Positions 7,820-16,628 of a DNA stretch of 64,000 nt are shown in pieces. The stretch is from CALNXN01 sp942490645 (GTDB lineage Bacteria > Pseudomonadota > Alphaproteobacteria > Rhodobacterales > Rhodobacteraceae). A program made the translations under genes and the position numbers. The stretch lies in NCBI GenBank assembly GCA_942490645.1, contig CALNXN010000010.1:558001-622000 (forward strand), given 5' to 3'. Position 1 is the stretch's first letter; each line of letters opens with the position of its first letter. Under the pieces are notes generated by a model. It had not been told where the DNA came from, searched no databases, and saw nothing but the letters and a program-made list of their open reading frames with translations.

Positions 7820-8994
7820 TGGTCATCTCCCAGCGCAGGCAACCCAAGCAGACTGCGTTTCTCAGTCGCGGTCAGGAAATCTGCGCCGGCGACGCGACTC
7901 CATTGGCTTTCGCGCTCAACGGCCAGTGCGGGCACCTGATCCAGGTCTGGCTTCAGCTCGACATCCGCCTCACCATAGCTGTTCAGCCAATGTGTCAGCG
8001 CCGCCGTCACCCGTGTTGCCAGTGGCAACACTGTCAGGCGATAGAACGCGCGGTGCGCTTCCTGATAATTGGCGTATGTGGCATCGCCTTGAATACCCAG
8101 CAACATTGGCGGCACTCCAAAGGCCAGCGCAATCTCGCGCGCCGCAGATTCCTTGGTTTTCTGGAATTCCATGTCCGAGGGCGAAAAGCCCATCGGTTTC
8201 CAGTCCAACCCACCCTCAAGCAGCATTGGTCGGCCTGCATTGCGCGCGCCCTGATGATGGCTCTCCATCTCACTGACCAGACGTTCGTATTGGTCCGTGC
8301 TCATGCTGCCCTGCCCATCCGCAGAGCGGTACACGATTGCACCGGACGGCCGCGCCGCATTGTCCAGCAGCGCCTTTGACCAGCGGCTGGCCGAATTGTG
8401 TACATCCACCGCCATCGCCGCCGCCTGCATCGGGCTGAACCCGTAGTGATCATCTTGCGGATGAAAGCTCTTGATGTGGCACACGCTTGGTGTCGTGCCG
8501 CTGACATCAAAGCGGTGCTTGCGACCCGAGACGGCATATTCGTAGGCGATCGGCCAACCATCGGCCCCCGGCACAACGCTCATACGGTCGGAACGCAACA
8601 CATGCAGTTCCATCGGCATCGCGCCTTCATCCGAAACCGCTTCCACATAACCGTTGCCCGACAGCAGGATCTGAGCATAAAGCGCCTCCAGCAGCTCGGC
8701 ACGGCCCTGCATGGGGTTGGGGCGCGTGATCAACGACAACGTCGGGTGCTGGTCATAACGCCGCTCTGCGTCCTGCAACACCAACGGCAGCGCCGCGGCG
8801 GCTTCGGCAATCAGCTTGACGGATCGGAACCCGACCGGGTTGCCCGAAAAGCCGGTGCGCGTCAGTGACACCGCATCACGTGGGCTCCAAGCCACGCGTC
8901 CGGATGTCTGGTAGGCCACAACCGGGCCAGCCGCGCTTGCCTTCTGTTCCGGCGTCTCAGCCTGAGCACCGCGCCGTAGAAAATCAAATACCAT
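7816..8994 (-). CDS. GTA g3, portal protein
   Basis: An intact phage portal protein of about 392 residues starting MVFDFLRRG. Family hallmarks are NPVGFRSVKLIAEAAAALPL, HPTLSLITRPNP, LLSGNGYVEAV, a DHYGFSPMQAAAMAVDVH segment and the C-terminal FGVPPMLLGIQGDATYANYQ. It forms the dodecameric DNA channel at the head vertex. The open frame extends upstream, but ATG 8994 matches the family's N-terminus. It overlaps g3.5. It is the largest undamaged gene in the cluster, and about 1.2 kb without a lesion is striking beside its neighbours. Confidence 0.93.
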   Translation of the reverse strand: MVFDFLRRGAQAETPEQKASAAGPVVAYQTSGRVAWSPRDAVSLTRTGFSGNPVGFRSVKLIAEAAAALPLVLQDAERRYDQHPTLSLITRPNPMQGRAELLEALYAQILLSGNGYVEAVSDEGAMPMELHVLRSDRMSVVPGADGWPIAYEYAVSGRKHRFDVSGTTPSVCHIKSFHPQDDHYGFSPMQAAAMAVDVHNSASRWSKALLDNAARPSGAIVYRSADGQGSMSTDQYERLVSEMESHHQGARNAGRPMLLEGGLDWKPMGFSPSDMEFQKTKESAAREIALAFGVPPMLLGIQGDATYANYQEAHRAFYRLTVLPLATRVTAALTHWLNSYGEADVELKPDLDQVPALAVERESQWSRVAGADFLTATEKRSLLGLPALGDDQ

Positions 8995-9110
8995 CTGCTC
9001 GCTCCTTTTGGTGTCGCCCGGGCGCCCCACGGTCGCGGGTCCGGTTGCCTGACCCGATGTGGCCTGACTGCGCGTTGACAAAATGAATAAATCTTTTGGT
9101 TTAGCTTTTA

Positions 9111-10477
9111 CTAAAGGGACCGTACGCGGGGTGCGCGCCAGTGTGCTGCGGGCTCGATCATCGCCTCATGCAAAGCCCAAACCAGCGCATCCACGCGGTC
9201 CGGTGATCCACTGCCCTCATAGCCGCGCAGGGTCATGCGGCACATCTGATCTTCCAGCGTCTCCAGACCCTTGACGTGTTTCACACGGCCCTGTTCATAA
9301 AGCGCTGCAATGGGTTCGGCGCGTGACACCTTCCCCCGGCTGGCATGAACCGCCTTGTAGGGAATCATCGGGTCGATCTGACGGATCACATCCGCCACCA
9401 TCTGCCCGCCCTGGTTGGTTTCCGCCACCAGACGGTCTGCGCCATATTTTTCCATCATGCGCACAGCACGTTCCGCCCACTCCAGCGGGCTGGCACCACC
9501 AATGCTCGCATCTTCAAGCACCACAGCGCGCCAGTCTTGCGGCGGCCCGCTCATTTGCGCGCCGACGACCACAATCCCACATTCATCCGAGGCTTGCTGC
9601 CCGTGCCGCCGGGTCGATGGCCACAACAATACGGTCAAACTCCGGCACCTTATCGACGGCACCCTTCAATCCCGGCGACGACCAGAGCGCGCCTTCCGCA
9701 TCCTCCAGCAACTCACCGTCCAACTCCTGACGGCCAAGGCGCGTGCCACGATACCGCGCGCGCACCTCTTCCAGAAACGACGCGGCCAGATTGGCCTTGT
9801 TGGCCTCTGTCGGCGCGCGCGTCAGCACGGTCGATGGCGTCTGCAACAGCTCCTTCAAGCACCCCCACATTGCGTGGGGTCGTCGTGACACAGACCTGCG
9901 GATGCTCCCCTAACCGCAGGGCAAATTGCAACATGTCCCAGGTGTCCTGGGCCTTCTTCCACTTGGCCATTTCATCCACCCACGCGGCGTCAAACTGCGG
10001 CCCGCGCAGCCCTTCGGGGTCATGCGCGGAATGGACGCTGGCCACCGCCCCATTGGGCCAGACAAGCCGCTTGCGCGTTGCCTCCCAATCGGGCTTTCGA
10101 TCTGGCGGCGAACAGGCAAGTATGCCGCTGTCGCCGAAAATCATCACTTCTCGCACTTGCTCTATGGTCTCCCCAACCAAAGCAACGCGTCGCGCACGCC
10201 CAGCATCCAGAGGCAAAGCCCCCTCTACCTGCGCACGCACCCATTCGGCTCCGGCGCGCGTTTTGCCCGCACCGCGCCCTCCCATAATCACCCAACTGCG
10301 CCAGTCCCCCTCAGGAGGCAGTTGGTGTGGCATTGCCCAGAACTCGAACAAGTAAGGGAGAGCCAGAAGCTCTCCCTCGCTTAGGTCATTCAGGAACCGC
10401 GCCTGTACGTCAGGCGGAGCGGAGGCGATCCAGCTTGCGCCCGATGTCAGCGCGTGCTGCGTCGAGGTCGAGGGCAT
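9111..10477 (-). pseudogene. GTA g2, large terminase, two frameshifts
   Basis: The ATPase half is intact with Walker A (MGGRGAGKTRAGAEW), Walker B-like region (AAWVDEMAKWK) and the coupling motif TTTPRN. An extra G near 9856 breaks the frame after NVGVL. The nuclease half follows as KELLQTPSTVLTRAPTEANK to VVAIDPAARAAS, and after an extra C near 9591 as DECGIVVVGAQMSG to the stop. Corrected length is about 455 residues, normal for GTA terminase. The 1,367-base span is 2 modulo 3, as two insertions require. Without correction the product lacks the nuclease and could not package DNA. It overlaps g1 by 68 bases. Confidence 0.9.
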
Positions 10478-10730
10478 AGCCCCCTTTGGCAATTCCTGCT
10501 TGTGTTTCGCGGAATTTGGCAAGGCGGTTCTCCACATCTTGGCAGGTGCGGAGCAGATCGACGGCAGACTTTACAGCCTGCTTGTCGGCGCTCGGCGTCA
10601 CCCGCTCTTGGGTCCGGATACGTTCTCTGAGGCTCTCCAGCTCCCGGCGCAGGTCACGGACAGTGTCCGTCACAGCACTCAAAAGCTCCTCGGAGTGTGC
10701 GGTCTGGGTCTCAGCGGTCATCAAGGTCAT
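10410..10730 (-). CDS. GTA g1, small terminase-type protein
   Basis: The first gene of the cluster encodes a 106-residue, mostly helical, charged protein (SEELLSAVTDTVRDLRRELE, QDVENRLAKFRETQAG). Length, coiled-coil content and position match RcGTA g1, which acts as the small terminase subunit. It is intact. The end overlaps the start of g2. A promoter, mini-ORF and hairpin lie directly upstream. Confidence 0.8.
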   Translation of the reverse strand: MTLMTAETQTAHSEELLSAVTDTVRDLRRELESLRERIRTQERVTPSADKQAVKSAVDLLRTCQDVENRLAKFRETQAGIAKGGYALDLDAARADIGRKLDRLRSA

Positions 10731-10777
10731 TCAGGTGTTTCCCTCTCATGCGCGTTGTCCTCCGCACGAGAGAAACG

Positions 10778-10814
10778 AAAAAACGGCCCGGGTTATTTCA
10801 CCCAGAGCCGTTTG
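10778..10814 (-). terminator. Intrinsic terminator or attenuator hairpin before GTA g1
   Basis: On the minus strand an AAACGGC...GCCGTTT hairpin with an additional GGGT/ACCC inner stem is followed by a run of six T. It sits 48 bases before g1 and after the promoter at 10839-10867, so it would stop transcripts from that promoter or read-through from mltG. Either mltG's terminator or a leader attenuator for the GTA operon is possible. Confidence 0.7.
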
Positions 10815-10831
10815 CCCACTTCTTCTAGCAT
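10793..10831 (-). CDS. Possible leaderless 12-codon leader ORF upstream of GTA g1
   Basis: ATG at 10831 opens MLEEVGKRLWVK followed by TAA at 10793. The predicted transcription start of the promoter at 10839-10867 falls at about 10832, so the ATG would be at the very 5' end of the RNA. The last seven codons are the upstream arm and loop of the terminator hairpin, so ribosome movement would interfere with it. This is inference from geometry; such a short frame can occur by chance. Confidence 0.3.
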   Translation of the reverse strand: MLEEVGKRLWVK

Positions 10832-10838
10832 GTCACAA

Positions 10839-10867
10839 CTTATAGGAGAAACCGTGCGGTGAGTCAA
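10839..10867 (-). promoter_or_regulatory. Sigma-70-type promoter driving the GTA leader
   Basis: On the minus strand TTGACT (10862-10867) is separated by exactly 17 bases from TATAAG (10839-10844). This is close to consensus for a housekeeping promoter and stands out in this GC-rich context. It points toward GTA g1, 109 bases away, with a hairpin in between. Confidence 0.6.
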
Positions 10868-11091
10868 GTTAATTGAAATTAACGTCGCCGCCTAAGTGCG
10901 TACGATCATTGGATATTTCATTAACCTTCAAAAGTCAGGCATCGGGCCGATTGATGCAGCAACGCCGCACAACTCAATGATTTAACGACACAAATTCAAC
11001 GGCCCAATGTGCCCTGCGACTGACCCCAATGACCGCGCCAATACCGTACGCTGCCACCGTGCGCTGCATACCCGTAGAGCGCACCCGAGCG
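10868..11091. other. Intergenic region between mltG and the GTA promoter
   Basis: Together with the leader this forms a 360-base stretch without a normal-sized gene. Apart from the promoter, mini-ORF and hairpin listed separately, I see no gene-like frame or repeat in it. It is somewhat AT-rich next to the promoter (AATTGAAATT). Confidence 0.5.
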
Positions 11092-12267
11092 TCAGTTGTC
11101 GGTCGCTTGATTGGCTCGTTCCGCTTCCAAAGCCCGGTAAGCGGCAACGTTGCGGTTATGTTCATCCAGCGTTTCCGCAAAAAGGTGCCCATCTGCCGGA
11201 TCCAGCGACTTGGCCACAAAGAACACGTACTCGGTGTCCAGCGGGTTGGCCGCCGCCTCCAGGCTTGCGCGCCCTGGGTTGGCAATCGGTGTGGGTGGCA
11301 AGCCGGGGATCACATAGGTATTCCAGGGTGTCTCCGCGCGCAATTCGCTGCGCCGCAACCCCCGGCCCAATATACCCTGCCCCTGGGTGATGCCATAGAT
11401 AACCGTCGGGTCCGTTTGCAACAGCATCCCGCGCTCCAAACGATTGACGAACACACCCGCGACCAGCCCGCGCTCCCCGGCATTGCCGGTTTCTTTTTCG
11501 ATGATCGACGCCAGCGTCACCAACTCTTCGGGCGTCTCGACAGGCAGATCTGCATCACGGTTTGCCCAGGCTTCGGAAACGAGCCGTTCCTGCGCATCCT
11601 GCATCCGCGCCAATACGCTCGACCGGTCATCACCGGGGCGAACCTCGTAGCTGTCAGGCGCCAAAGAGCCTTCGGGCGGTTGCTCGGTCACGTCCCCCTC
11701 CAGCACATCCATCGCCTGGAGGCTTTCGACCACCTGCCAACTGGTCACGCCCTCGGCCAGCGCCACACGGTATCGCGTATCGGCCTGCGCTTTTTTCTCT
11801 GTATAGACCTCGGGCGTGTCTTCCTCCGCGGGGGTAAAGGCCACCCGCTCGACAAAGCGGTTGCTGGCCGGATCCAACTCGCGCACCTGCACGTTCAGAC
11901 GGTTCACACCGATGCGGTACACGACCTCGGTGCCGCAGGTGCTGGCACCGCCGCGTGTGACAACATCAACGATCTCTGACATCGACGCACCCGGCGCGAC
12001 CAGAAAACTCCCGGCTTTCAACTGGCTGGTCTTGTCCTGATAATCCGCGCCCATGCGGAAGATGGCCGCCGAACTGACCGCGCCCTGGTCCGCAAGGTTC
12101 TGGCTGACACGACGCATGTTCGATCCGCGCTCGACCTGTAGACAAATAGCCTGTTCCAGCGGGCCTGCGGTTTCGTATTCCGCCTTGCCCCACAAGATCA
12201 CACCGCCCAGCAGGAACAATGCGACCACCAGAAAAGACACCGCATTTGACGCGATGCTACGCCACAT
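11092..12267 (-). CDS. mltG: Endolytic murein transglycosylase MltG
   Basis: A 391-residue YceG/MltG family enzyme that cuts nascent glycan strands at the inner membrane and so sets peptidoglycan chain length. One N-terminal membrane anchor (VSFLVVALFLLGGVILW) is followed by a LysM-like region and the catalytic domain with ASIIEKETGNAGER, where the glutamate in IEKETG is catalytic, then LQTDPTVIYGI, SPWNTY-like ETPWNTYVIPGLPPTPIANPG and AANPLDTEYVFFVA. Its ATG overlaps the fabF stop (TGATG), so the two are translationally coupled, as is common in proteobacteria. Confidence 0.95.
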   Translation of the reverse strand: MWRSIASNAVSFLVVALFLLGGVILWGKAEYETAGPLEQAICLQVERGSNMRRVSQNLADQGAVSSAAIFRMGADYQDKTSQLKAGSFLVAPGASMSEIVDVVTRGGASTCGTEVVYRIGVNRLNVQVRELDPASNRFVERVAFTPAEEDTPEVYTEKKAQADTRYRVALAEGVTSWQVVESLQAMDVLEGDVTEQPPEGSLAPDSYEVRPGDDRSSVLARMQDAQERLVSEAWANRDADLPVETPEELVTLASIIEKETGNAGERGLVAGVFVNRLERGMLLQTDPTVIYGITQGQGILGRGLRRSELRAETPWNTYVIPGLPPTPIANPGRASLEAAANPLDTEYVFFVAKSLDPADGHLFAETLDEHNRNVAAYRALEAERANQATDN

Positions 12268-13526
12268 CAGCCGACCTTCCCAAAGATCACACTCGCGTTG
12301 GTGCCGCCGAACCCAAAGGAATTCGACAGTGCCACATTGATTTCCCGCTCGCGCTTGGCGTTGGGGGCCAGATCAATGGCTGTCTCAACGGCCGGGTTGT
12401 CCAGATTGATCGTGGGCGGCGCCACCTGATCGCGAATGGCCAGAATGCTAAAGATCGCCTCGATCGCGCCCGCAGCACCCAGAAGGTGGCCGGTGGCCGA
12501 CTTGGTCGAGGACATGGTGACCTTGCTCGCATGCTCGCCCATCATCCGCTCCACTGCGCCCAATTCGATGGTGTCAGCCATCGTCGATGTGCCATGCGCG
12601 TTGATGTAATCAATGTCCTTCGGCTCAAGGCCCGCGTTGCGCAACGCCGCACGCATGGAACGCTCCCCGCCTTCGCCGTCTTCCGACGGGGCGGTGATAT
12701 GATAGGCATCGCCGGACAGGCCATAGCCGCGCACTTCGGCGTATATTTTCGCTCCGCGCGCCTTGGCGTGCTCATATTCCTCCAGAACGACAATGCCCGC
12801 GCCCTCGCCCATCACGAACCCATCGCGGTCGGCGTCATAGGGACGGCTTGCCTTTTGCGGATCATCCCCGCGCTTGGTGCTCAGCGCTTTGCACGCGTTG
12901 AACCCGGCAATCCCGATTTCGCAAATCGCAGCCTCCGCACCGCCGGCAATCATCACATCTGCATCGCCGTGCTGAATAAGACGCGATGCATCACCGATCG
13001 CATGCGCGCCTGTGGAACAGGCCGTCACCACCGAATGGTTCGGTCCTTTGTAGCCGTAGCGAATGCTCACCTGACCTGAAATCAGGTTGATCAGCGCGCC
13101 CGGCACAAAAAACGGGCTCACGCGGCGCGGACCTTTTTCCTTCATCATGATGGCCGTGTTCGCGATGGAGTTCAGCCCGCCGATCCCAGACCCGATCAAC
13201 ACGCCGGTGCGCTCAAGGCTCTCGCGGTCTTCGGGCATCCAACCTGAATCCTCCACCGCCTGTTGTGCAGCCGCCATCCCAAAGAGGATAAAGGTATCGA
13301 CCTTGCGCTGCTCTTTCGGCTCCATGTATTTGTCTGCGTTGAATGTGCCGTCGCTGCCATCGCCCAAGGGCACTTCGCAGGCGTATTGCGTGACCAGATT
13401 GCTGGCATCAAAGCCGGTGATCGGCCCTGCCCCGGACTGTGCGTCCAGAATACGGCTCCAGCTCGCTTCGACCCCATCGGCCAGCGGCGTGACCAGACCT
13501 AGGCCCGTTACAACGACTCTGCGCAT
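12267..13526 (-). CDS. fabF: Beta-ketoacyl-ACP synthase II
   Basis: The 419-residue elongating condensing enzyme of type II fatty-acid synthesis, joining malonyl-ACP to acyl-ACP in the cytosol. The thiolase-fold catalytic triad is visible: Cys170 in VVTACSTGAH, His311 in INAHGTSTMAD and His347 in SATGHLLGAAG. The N-terminal MRRVVVTGLGLVTPL and C-terminal NSFGFGGTNA are standard. It lies 85 bases after the GNAT gene and overlaps mltG. In these bacteria it usually belongs to the acpP-fabF-mltG set; here a GNAT gene is inserted between acpP and fabF. Confidence 0.97.
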   Translation of the reverse strand: MRRVVVTGLGLVTPLADGVEASWSRILDAQSGAGPITGFDASNLVTQYACEVPLGDGSDGTFNADKYMEPKEQRKVDTFILFGMAAAQQAVEDSGWMPEDRESLERTGVLIGSGIGGLNSIANTAIMMKEKGPRRVSPFFVPGALINLISGQVSIRYGYKGPNHSVVTACSTGAHAIGDASRLIQHGDADVMIAGGAEAAICEIGIAGFNACKALSTKRGDDPQKASRPYDADRDGFVMGEGAGIVVLEEYEHAKARGAKIYAEVRGYGLSGDAYHITAPSEDGEGGERSMRAALRNAGLEPKDIDYINAHGTSTMADTIELGAVERMMGEHASKVTMSSTKSATGHLLGAAGAIEAIFSILAIRDQVAPPTINLDNPAVETAIDLAPNAKREREINVALSNSFGFGGTNASVIFGKVG

Positions 13527-13611
13527 GAAAATGCCCCCTCAACTTGCGTTCCCTGCTCTTACCGCGCGATGTGTCTGGTGTTCAAGTGTGCTTGAAACAG
13601 CGCGCCGGGCG

Positions 13612-14145
13612 CTATTGCGGTGGCCCCTTGCGCAGCAACAGCTGTACGACATCGCCCTTATACGTGGCCTCGCGCAGCGGTTTATACCCCAGCTTCTCTG
13701 CTATACGCACTGATGCGGTGTGTTTGGGGTCAATCATGCAGACAAGCTGACCTGTAATCACGCGGTCGAACCAATCATGCGCGGCCTGCACCGCTTCACT
13801 GCCCAATCCCTGTGCCTCAGCCTCGGGCGCAATGACCCAGCCTGCTTCGGGAAAGGAATCAAAATCTTCGCCCAGATCGCGTTTGTTGTATGAGAAACCA
13901 ACCTGCCCGCAGATCTGTGGCATCCTGTGCTGCTGAATGGCCCAGATCCCGAACCCGGTGATCTGCCAATGGCCCGCATGGCGCAAAAACGCCGTCCACG
14001 CCTTGCTGCGCGGCCATGGTTCGCCGTTGATGTATCGCACCACCTCTGGCATCGCCCAGATTTCAGCGAACCGCCCGAAGTCTTCGGCGCGCATACCGCG
14101 CAGGGTCAACCGCGCGGTGTTGATGGTGGGGATCGTTCTCGACAT
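13612..14145 (-). CDS. GNAT-family N-acetyltransferase (RimJ/RimL type)
   Basis: A 177-residue acetyltransferase beginning with the RimJ/RimL-like signature TARLTLRGMRAEDF. The acetyl-CoA-binding region reads GQVGFSYN...EAGWVIAPEAEAQGLGSEAV, where the usual Q/R-x-x-G-x-G/A pattern appears as AQGLGSEA. The C-terminal part NTASVRIAEKLGY-like segment is present as HTASVRIAEKLGYKPLREA. The substrate cannot be told. It sits between acpP and fabF, after a strong terminator, so it probably has its own promoter or is read with fabF. Complete, no oddities. Confidence 0.88.
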   Translation of the reverse strand: MSRTIPTINTARLTLRGMRAEDFGRFAEIWAMPEVVRYINGEPWPRSKAWTAFLRHAGHWQITGFGIWAIQQHRMPQICGQVGFSYNKRDLGEDFDSFPEAGWVIAPEAEAQGLGSEAVQAAHDWFDRVITGQLVCMIDPKHTASVRIAEKLGYKPLREATYKGDVVQLLLRKGPPQ

Positions 14146-14245
14146 CAGCCTGCCTTGCCTTGTTGGATGGGGCTTTACGCCCTCTACAGATCAGACTTGC
14201 GGAATGCTGTCGGGGTATTCAACCCCCACGAGAACCGAAAACGCA

Positions 14246-14283
14246 AAAACGGCGTCATTCCGCAAGGAACAACGCCGTTTTTT
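14246..14283 (-). terminator. Intrinsic terminator after acpP
   Basis: AAAACGGCGT and ACGCCGTTTT form a near-perfect stem with A-runs on one side and T-runs on the other, so it works in both directions. It ends the fabD-fabG-acpP unit on the minus strand, about 20 bases after the acpP stop. Confidence 0.85.
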
Positions 14284-14305
14284 AATCATTCGGGTGAGAC
14301 CCGGA

Positions 14306-14539
14306 TCAGGAGGCTTCGGAGATGAATTTCACCGCGTCGCCAAACGTCTGAATGGTCTCAGCCGCATCATCAGGGATTTCGATGCCGAATTCTTCTTCGA
14401 ACGCCATCACCAGCTCAACCGTGTCGAGGCTGTCAGCACCCAGATCGTCGATGAACGACGCGTTCTCGGCCACTTTGTCTTCTTCAACACCAAGATGTTC
14501 CACAACGATTTTCTTTACGCGGTCTGCGATGTCGCTCAT
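14306..14539 (-). CDS. acpP: Acyl carrier protein
   Basis: A 77-residue acidic helical carrier. The phosphopantetheine site is Ser37 in GADSLDTVELVMAFEEEFG. It shuttles growing acyl chains between Fab enzymes in the cytosol. The start has GGGAAGAAT just upstream. It follows fabG with 245 bases of leader, so it likely also has a strong promoter of its own, as expected for one of the most abundant proteins. An intrinsic terminator follows. Confidence 0.97.
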   Translation of the reverse strand: MSDIADRVKKIVVEHLGVEEDKVAENASFIDDLGADSLDTVELVMAFEEEFGIEIPDDAAETIQTFGDAVKFISEAS

Positions 14540-14784
14540 ATTCTTCCCTCATTCTGTCGGGTCAACGGTGACCCCTTTAGAGTTTCCGCCCGTCCTGTTG
14601 TATCAGGCCGGTTGGTCGTTGCCCCAAGGGGCGGTGATATCCCAAAGCCAAGCGCGGAGCGTTCCACACAGGGCCGGGCGTAACCGGAAGGCGAACCCCC
14701 GGTCAAATCTGCGCCCCCTTTAGCACAAGTGCCAAGGATGGCAAATGGATTGTGCAAGGGCTTTTGATGCTGCGATTGCAGCCT

Positions 14785-15522
14785 TCACAACATGGCCATA
14801 CCACCATTCACATGCAATGTCGTGCCTGTGATATAGGCGGCTTCGGGGCTGGCCAGAAACAGCGTCGCGGCGGCGATCTCGGCGGGCGACCCCATCCGCC
14901 CCATGGGGATTTGCCCCATGATTCCCGCTTTTTGGTCGTCCGTCAGCTTGTCGGTCATGGCCGTTTCGATAAAACCCGGCGCAATCGCGTTGACAGTGAT
15001 GCCGCGCGTGGCGACCTCATAGGCCATCGATTTCGACATCGCCACGACGCCTGCTTTGGCCGCGGCGTAATTGGCCTGTCCGGGGTTGCCCGTCGCTCCC
15101 ACGATGCTGGAGATATTCACGATCCGGCCCCAACGCGCCTTCATCATGCCGCGCATCACGCCTTTGCATAGCTTGAACGTGGCGTTGAGGTTCACGTTCA
15201 TCACCGTATTCCATTCCTCATCCGACATCCGCATGAAAAGGTTGTCGCGCGTGATGCCAGCGTTATTCACCAGAATATCCACGGCGCCCATTGCCTCTGT
15301 CGCCTGCTTGGGCAGCGCCTCGACGGCCTCCATATCGCTCAGGTTGCATGGCAGAACATGCGCCCTTTCGCCCAGATCAGCGGCCAGCGCCTCCAAGGGC
15401 TCCACCCGTGTGCCGGACAGGCCGACAGCGGCACCCGCGCTGTGCAAAACCCGCGCGATGTCAGCACCGATGCCGCCCGATGCGCCCGTCACAAGTGCCG
15501 ATTTTCCCGTCAGATCAAACAT
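14785..15522 (-). CDS. fabG: 3-oxoacyl-ACP reductase
   Basis: A 245-residue short-chain dehydrogenase that reduces beta-ketoacyl-ACP with NADPH. The Rossmann motif TGASGGIG is at residues 12-19, NNAG near 86-89, and the catalytic residues are Ser139, Tyr152 and Lys156 (NYAAAKAGVV). It starts four bases after the fabD stop and belongs to the same operon. The C-terminal TGTTLHVNGGMAM is typical of FabG. Confidence 0.95.
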   Translation of the reverse strand: MFDLTGKSALVTGASGGIGADIARVLHSAGAAVGLSGTRVEPLEALAADLGERAHVLPCNLSDMEAVEALPKQATEAMGAVDILVNNAGITRDNLFMRMSDEEWNTVMNVNLNATFKLCKGVMRGMMKARWGRIVNISSIVGATGNPGQANYAAAKAGVVAMSKSMAYEVATRGITVNAIAPGFIETAMTDKLTDDQKAGIMGQIPMGRMGSPAEIAAATLFLASPEAAYITGTTLHVNGGMAML

Positions 15523-15526
15523 AGGC

Positions 15527-16459
15527 TCAAGCCTCCAATACTGTTTTTATGTCGTCAGGCGTGCCCACATTGCGCGTGGTCACATCCTTGGCGATGCGCC
15601 GGACCATGCCCGACAACGCCTTGCCCGCTCCGATTTCCCAAATCTCGGTCACGCCCTGCGCAACCATCCATTCCACCGAGGACTTCCAGCGCACGCGCCC
15701 GGTCACTTGCTCTACCAACAGGGCCTTGATCACGTCGGGGTCGCTGACCGCTTCGGCGCGCACGTTGGCCACCACAGGCACGACGGGCGCGTTGATCGTC
15801 ACATCGCCCAGCGCCTGTGCCATTGCATCCGCAGCAGGGGCCATCATTGCGCAGTGAAATGGCGCGGATACCGGCAACAAAAGCGCGCGCTTGGCACCTC
15901 TGTCCTTGGCCAACACAACAGCTCGTTCCACCGCGGCCTTGCTCCCGGACACCACGTTCTGCGCGGGGTCGTTTTCATTGGCGAGTTGGCATACGTCTCC
16001 CTGCGCCGCTTCGGCGGCAATGGTGTCTACGTCCTCGGCTGTCAGGCCCAGAATTGCCGCCATCGCACCCACGCCCACCGGAACGGCTTCTTGCATGGCC
16101 TGTCCGCGCAGGCGCAGCAAACGCGCCGTGTCCGCCACGCTAAACGCGCCCGCGGCCGCCAACGCCGAATACTCGCCCAACGAATGACCCGCAACGAACG
16201 CGCCCTTGTTCACCTCGATGCCTTCCGCCGCCAAGGCCGCCATTGCCGCCAATGAGGTCGCCATCAACGCAGGCTGCGCGTTTTGTGTCAGCGTCAACGT
16301 CTCGATATCGCCGGACCAGATCAGACCGCTCAGGTTTTCACCCAAGGCGTCGTCGACCTCGTCAAAAACGGCCCTCGCTGCTGGATAGCTTTCGGCCAAG
16401 GCCTGCCCCATCCCGATGGACTGCGCGCCCTGTCCGGGAAACACGAATGCGATGCTCAT
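15527..16459 (-). CDS. fabD: Malonyl-CoA:ACP transacylase
   Basis: A 310-residue FabD that loads malonyl groups onto ACP. The oxyanion-side motif GQGAQ is at residues 9-13, the nucleophile Ser93 is in GHSLGEYSALA, and the partner His202 is in APFHCAMM. I chose ATG 16459 because GGGAGA lies eight bases upstream and the protein starts at the family's usual MSIAFVFPGQG; the open frame continues 63 codons upstream without support. It is the first gene of the fabD-fabG-acpP unit. Confidence 0.95.
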   Translation of the reverse strand: MSIAFVFPGQGAQSIGMGQALAESYPAARAVFDEVDDALGENLSGLIWSGDIETLTLTQNAQPALMATSLAAMAALAAEGIEVNKGAFVAGHSLGEYSALAAAGAFSVADTARLLRLRGQAMQEAVPVGVGAMAAILGLTAEDVDTIAAEAAQGDVCQLANENDPAQNVVSGSKAAVERAVVLAKDRGAKRALLLPVSAPFHCAMMAPAADAMAQALGDVTINAPVVPVVANVRAEAVSDPDVIKALLVEQVTGRVRWKSSVEWMVAQGVTEIWEIGAGKALSGMVRRIAKDVTTRNVGTPDDIKTVLEA

Positions 16460-16628
16460 GAGGCTCTCCCTGCCTTTTTTGTGTGACGGATGGCTTACCC
16501 CGACAGACCGCCCTGTGCAACGGGGTCGCGGGTTTTGCGCCTGTGCACCGCACCTGTGCGCCCGCGAGCCGTTGAAGCGGCCCACCAAGCTGTTACCCTT
16601 GGTGAAATTCCGCTGCACAGGTGTCCTC

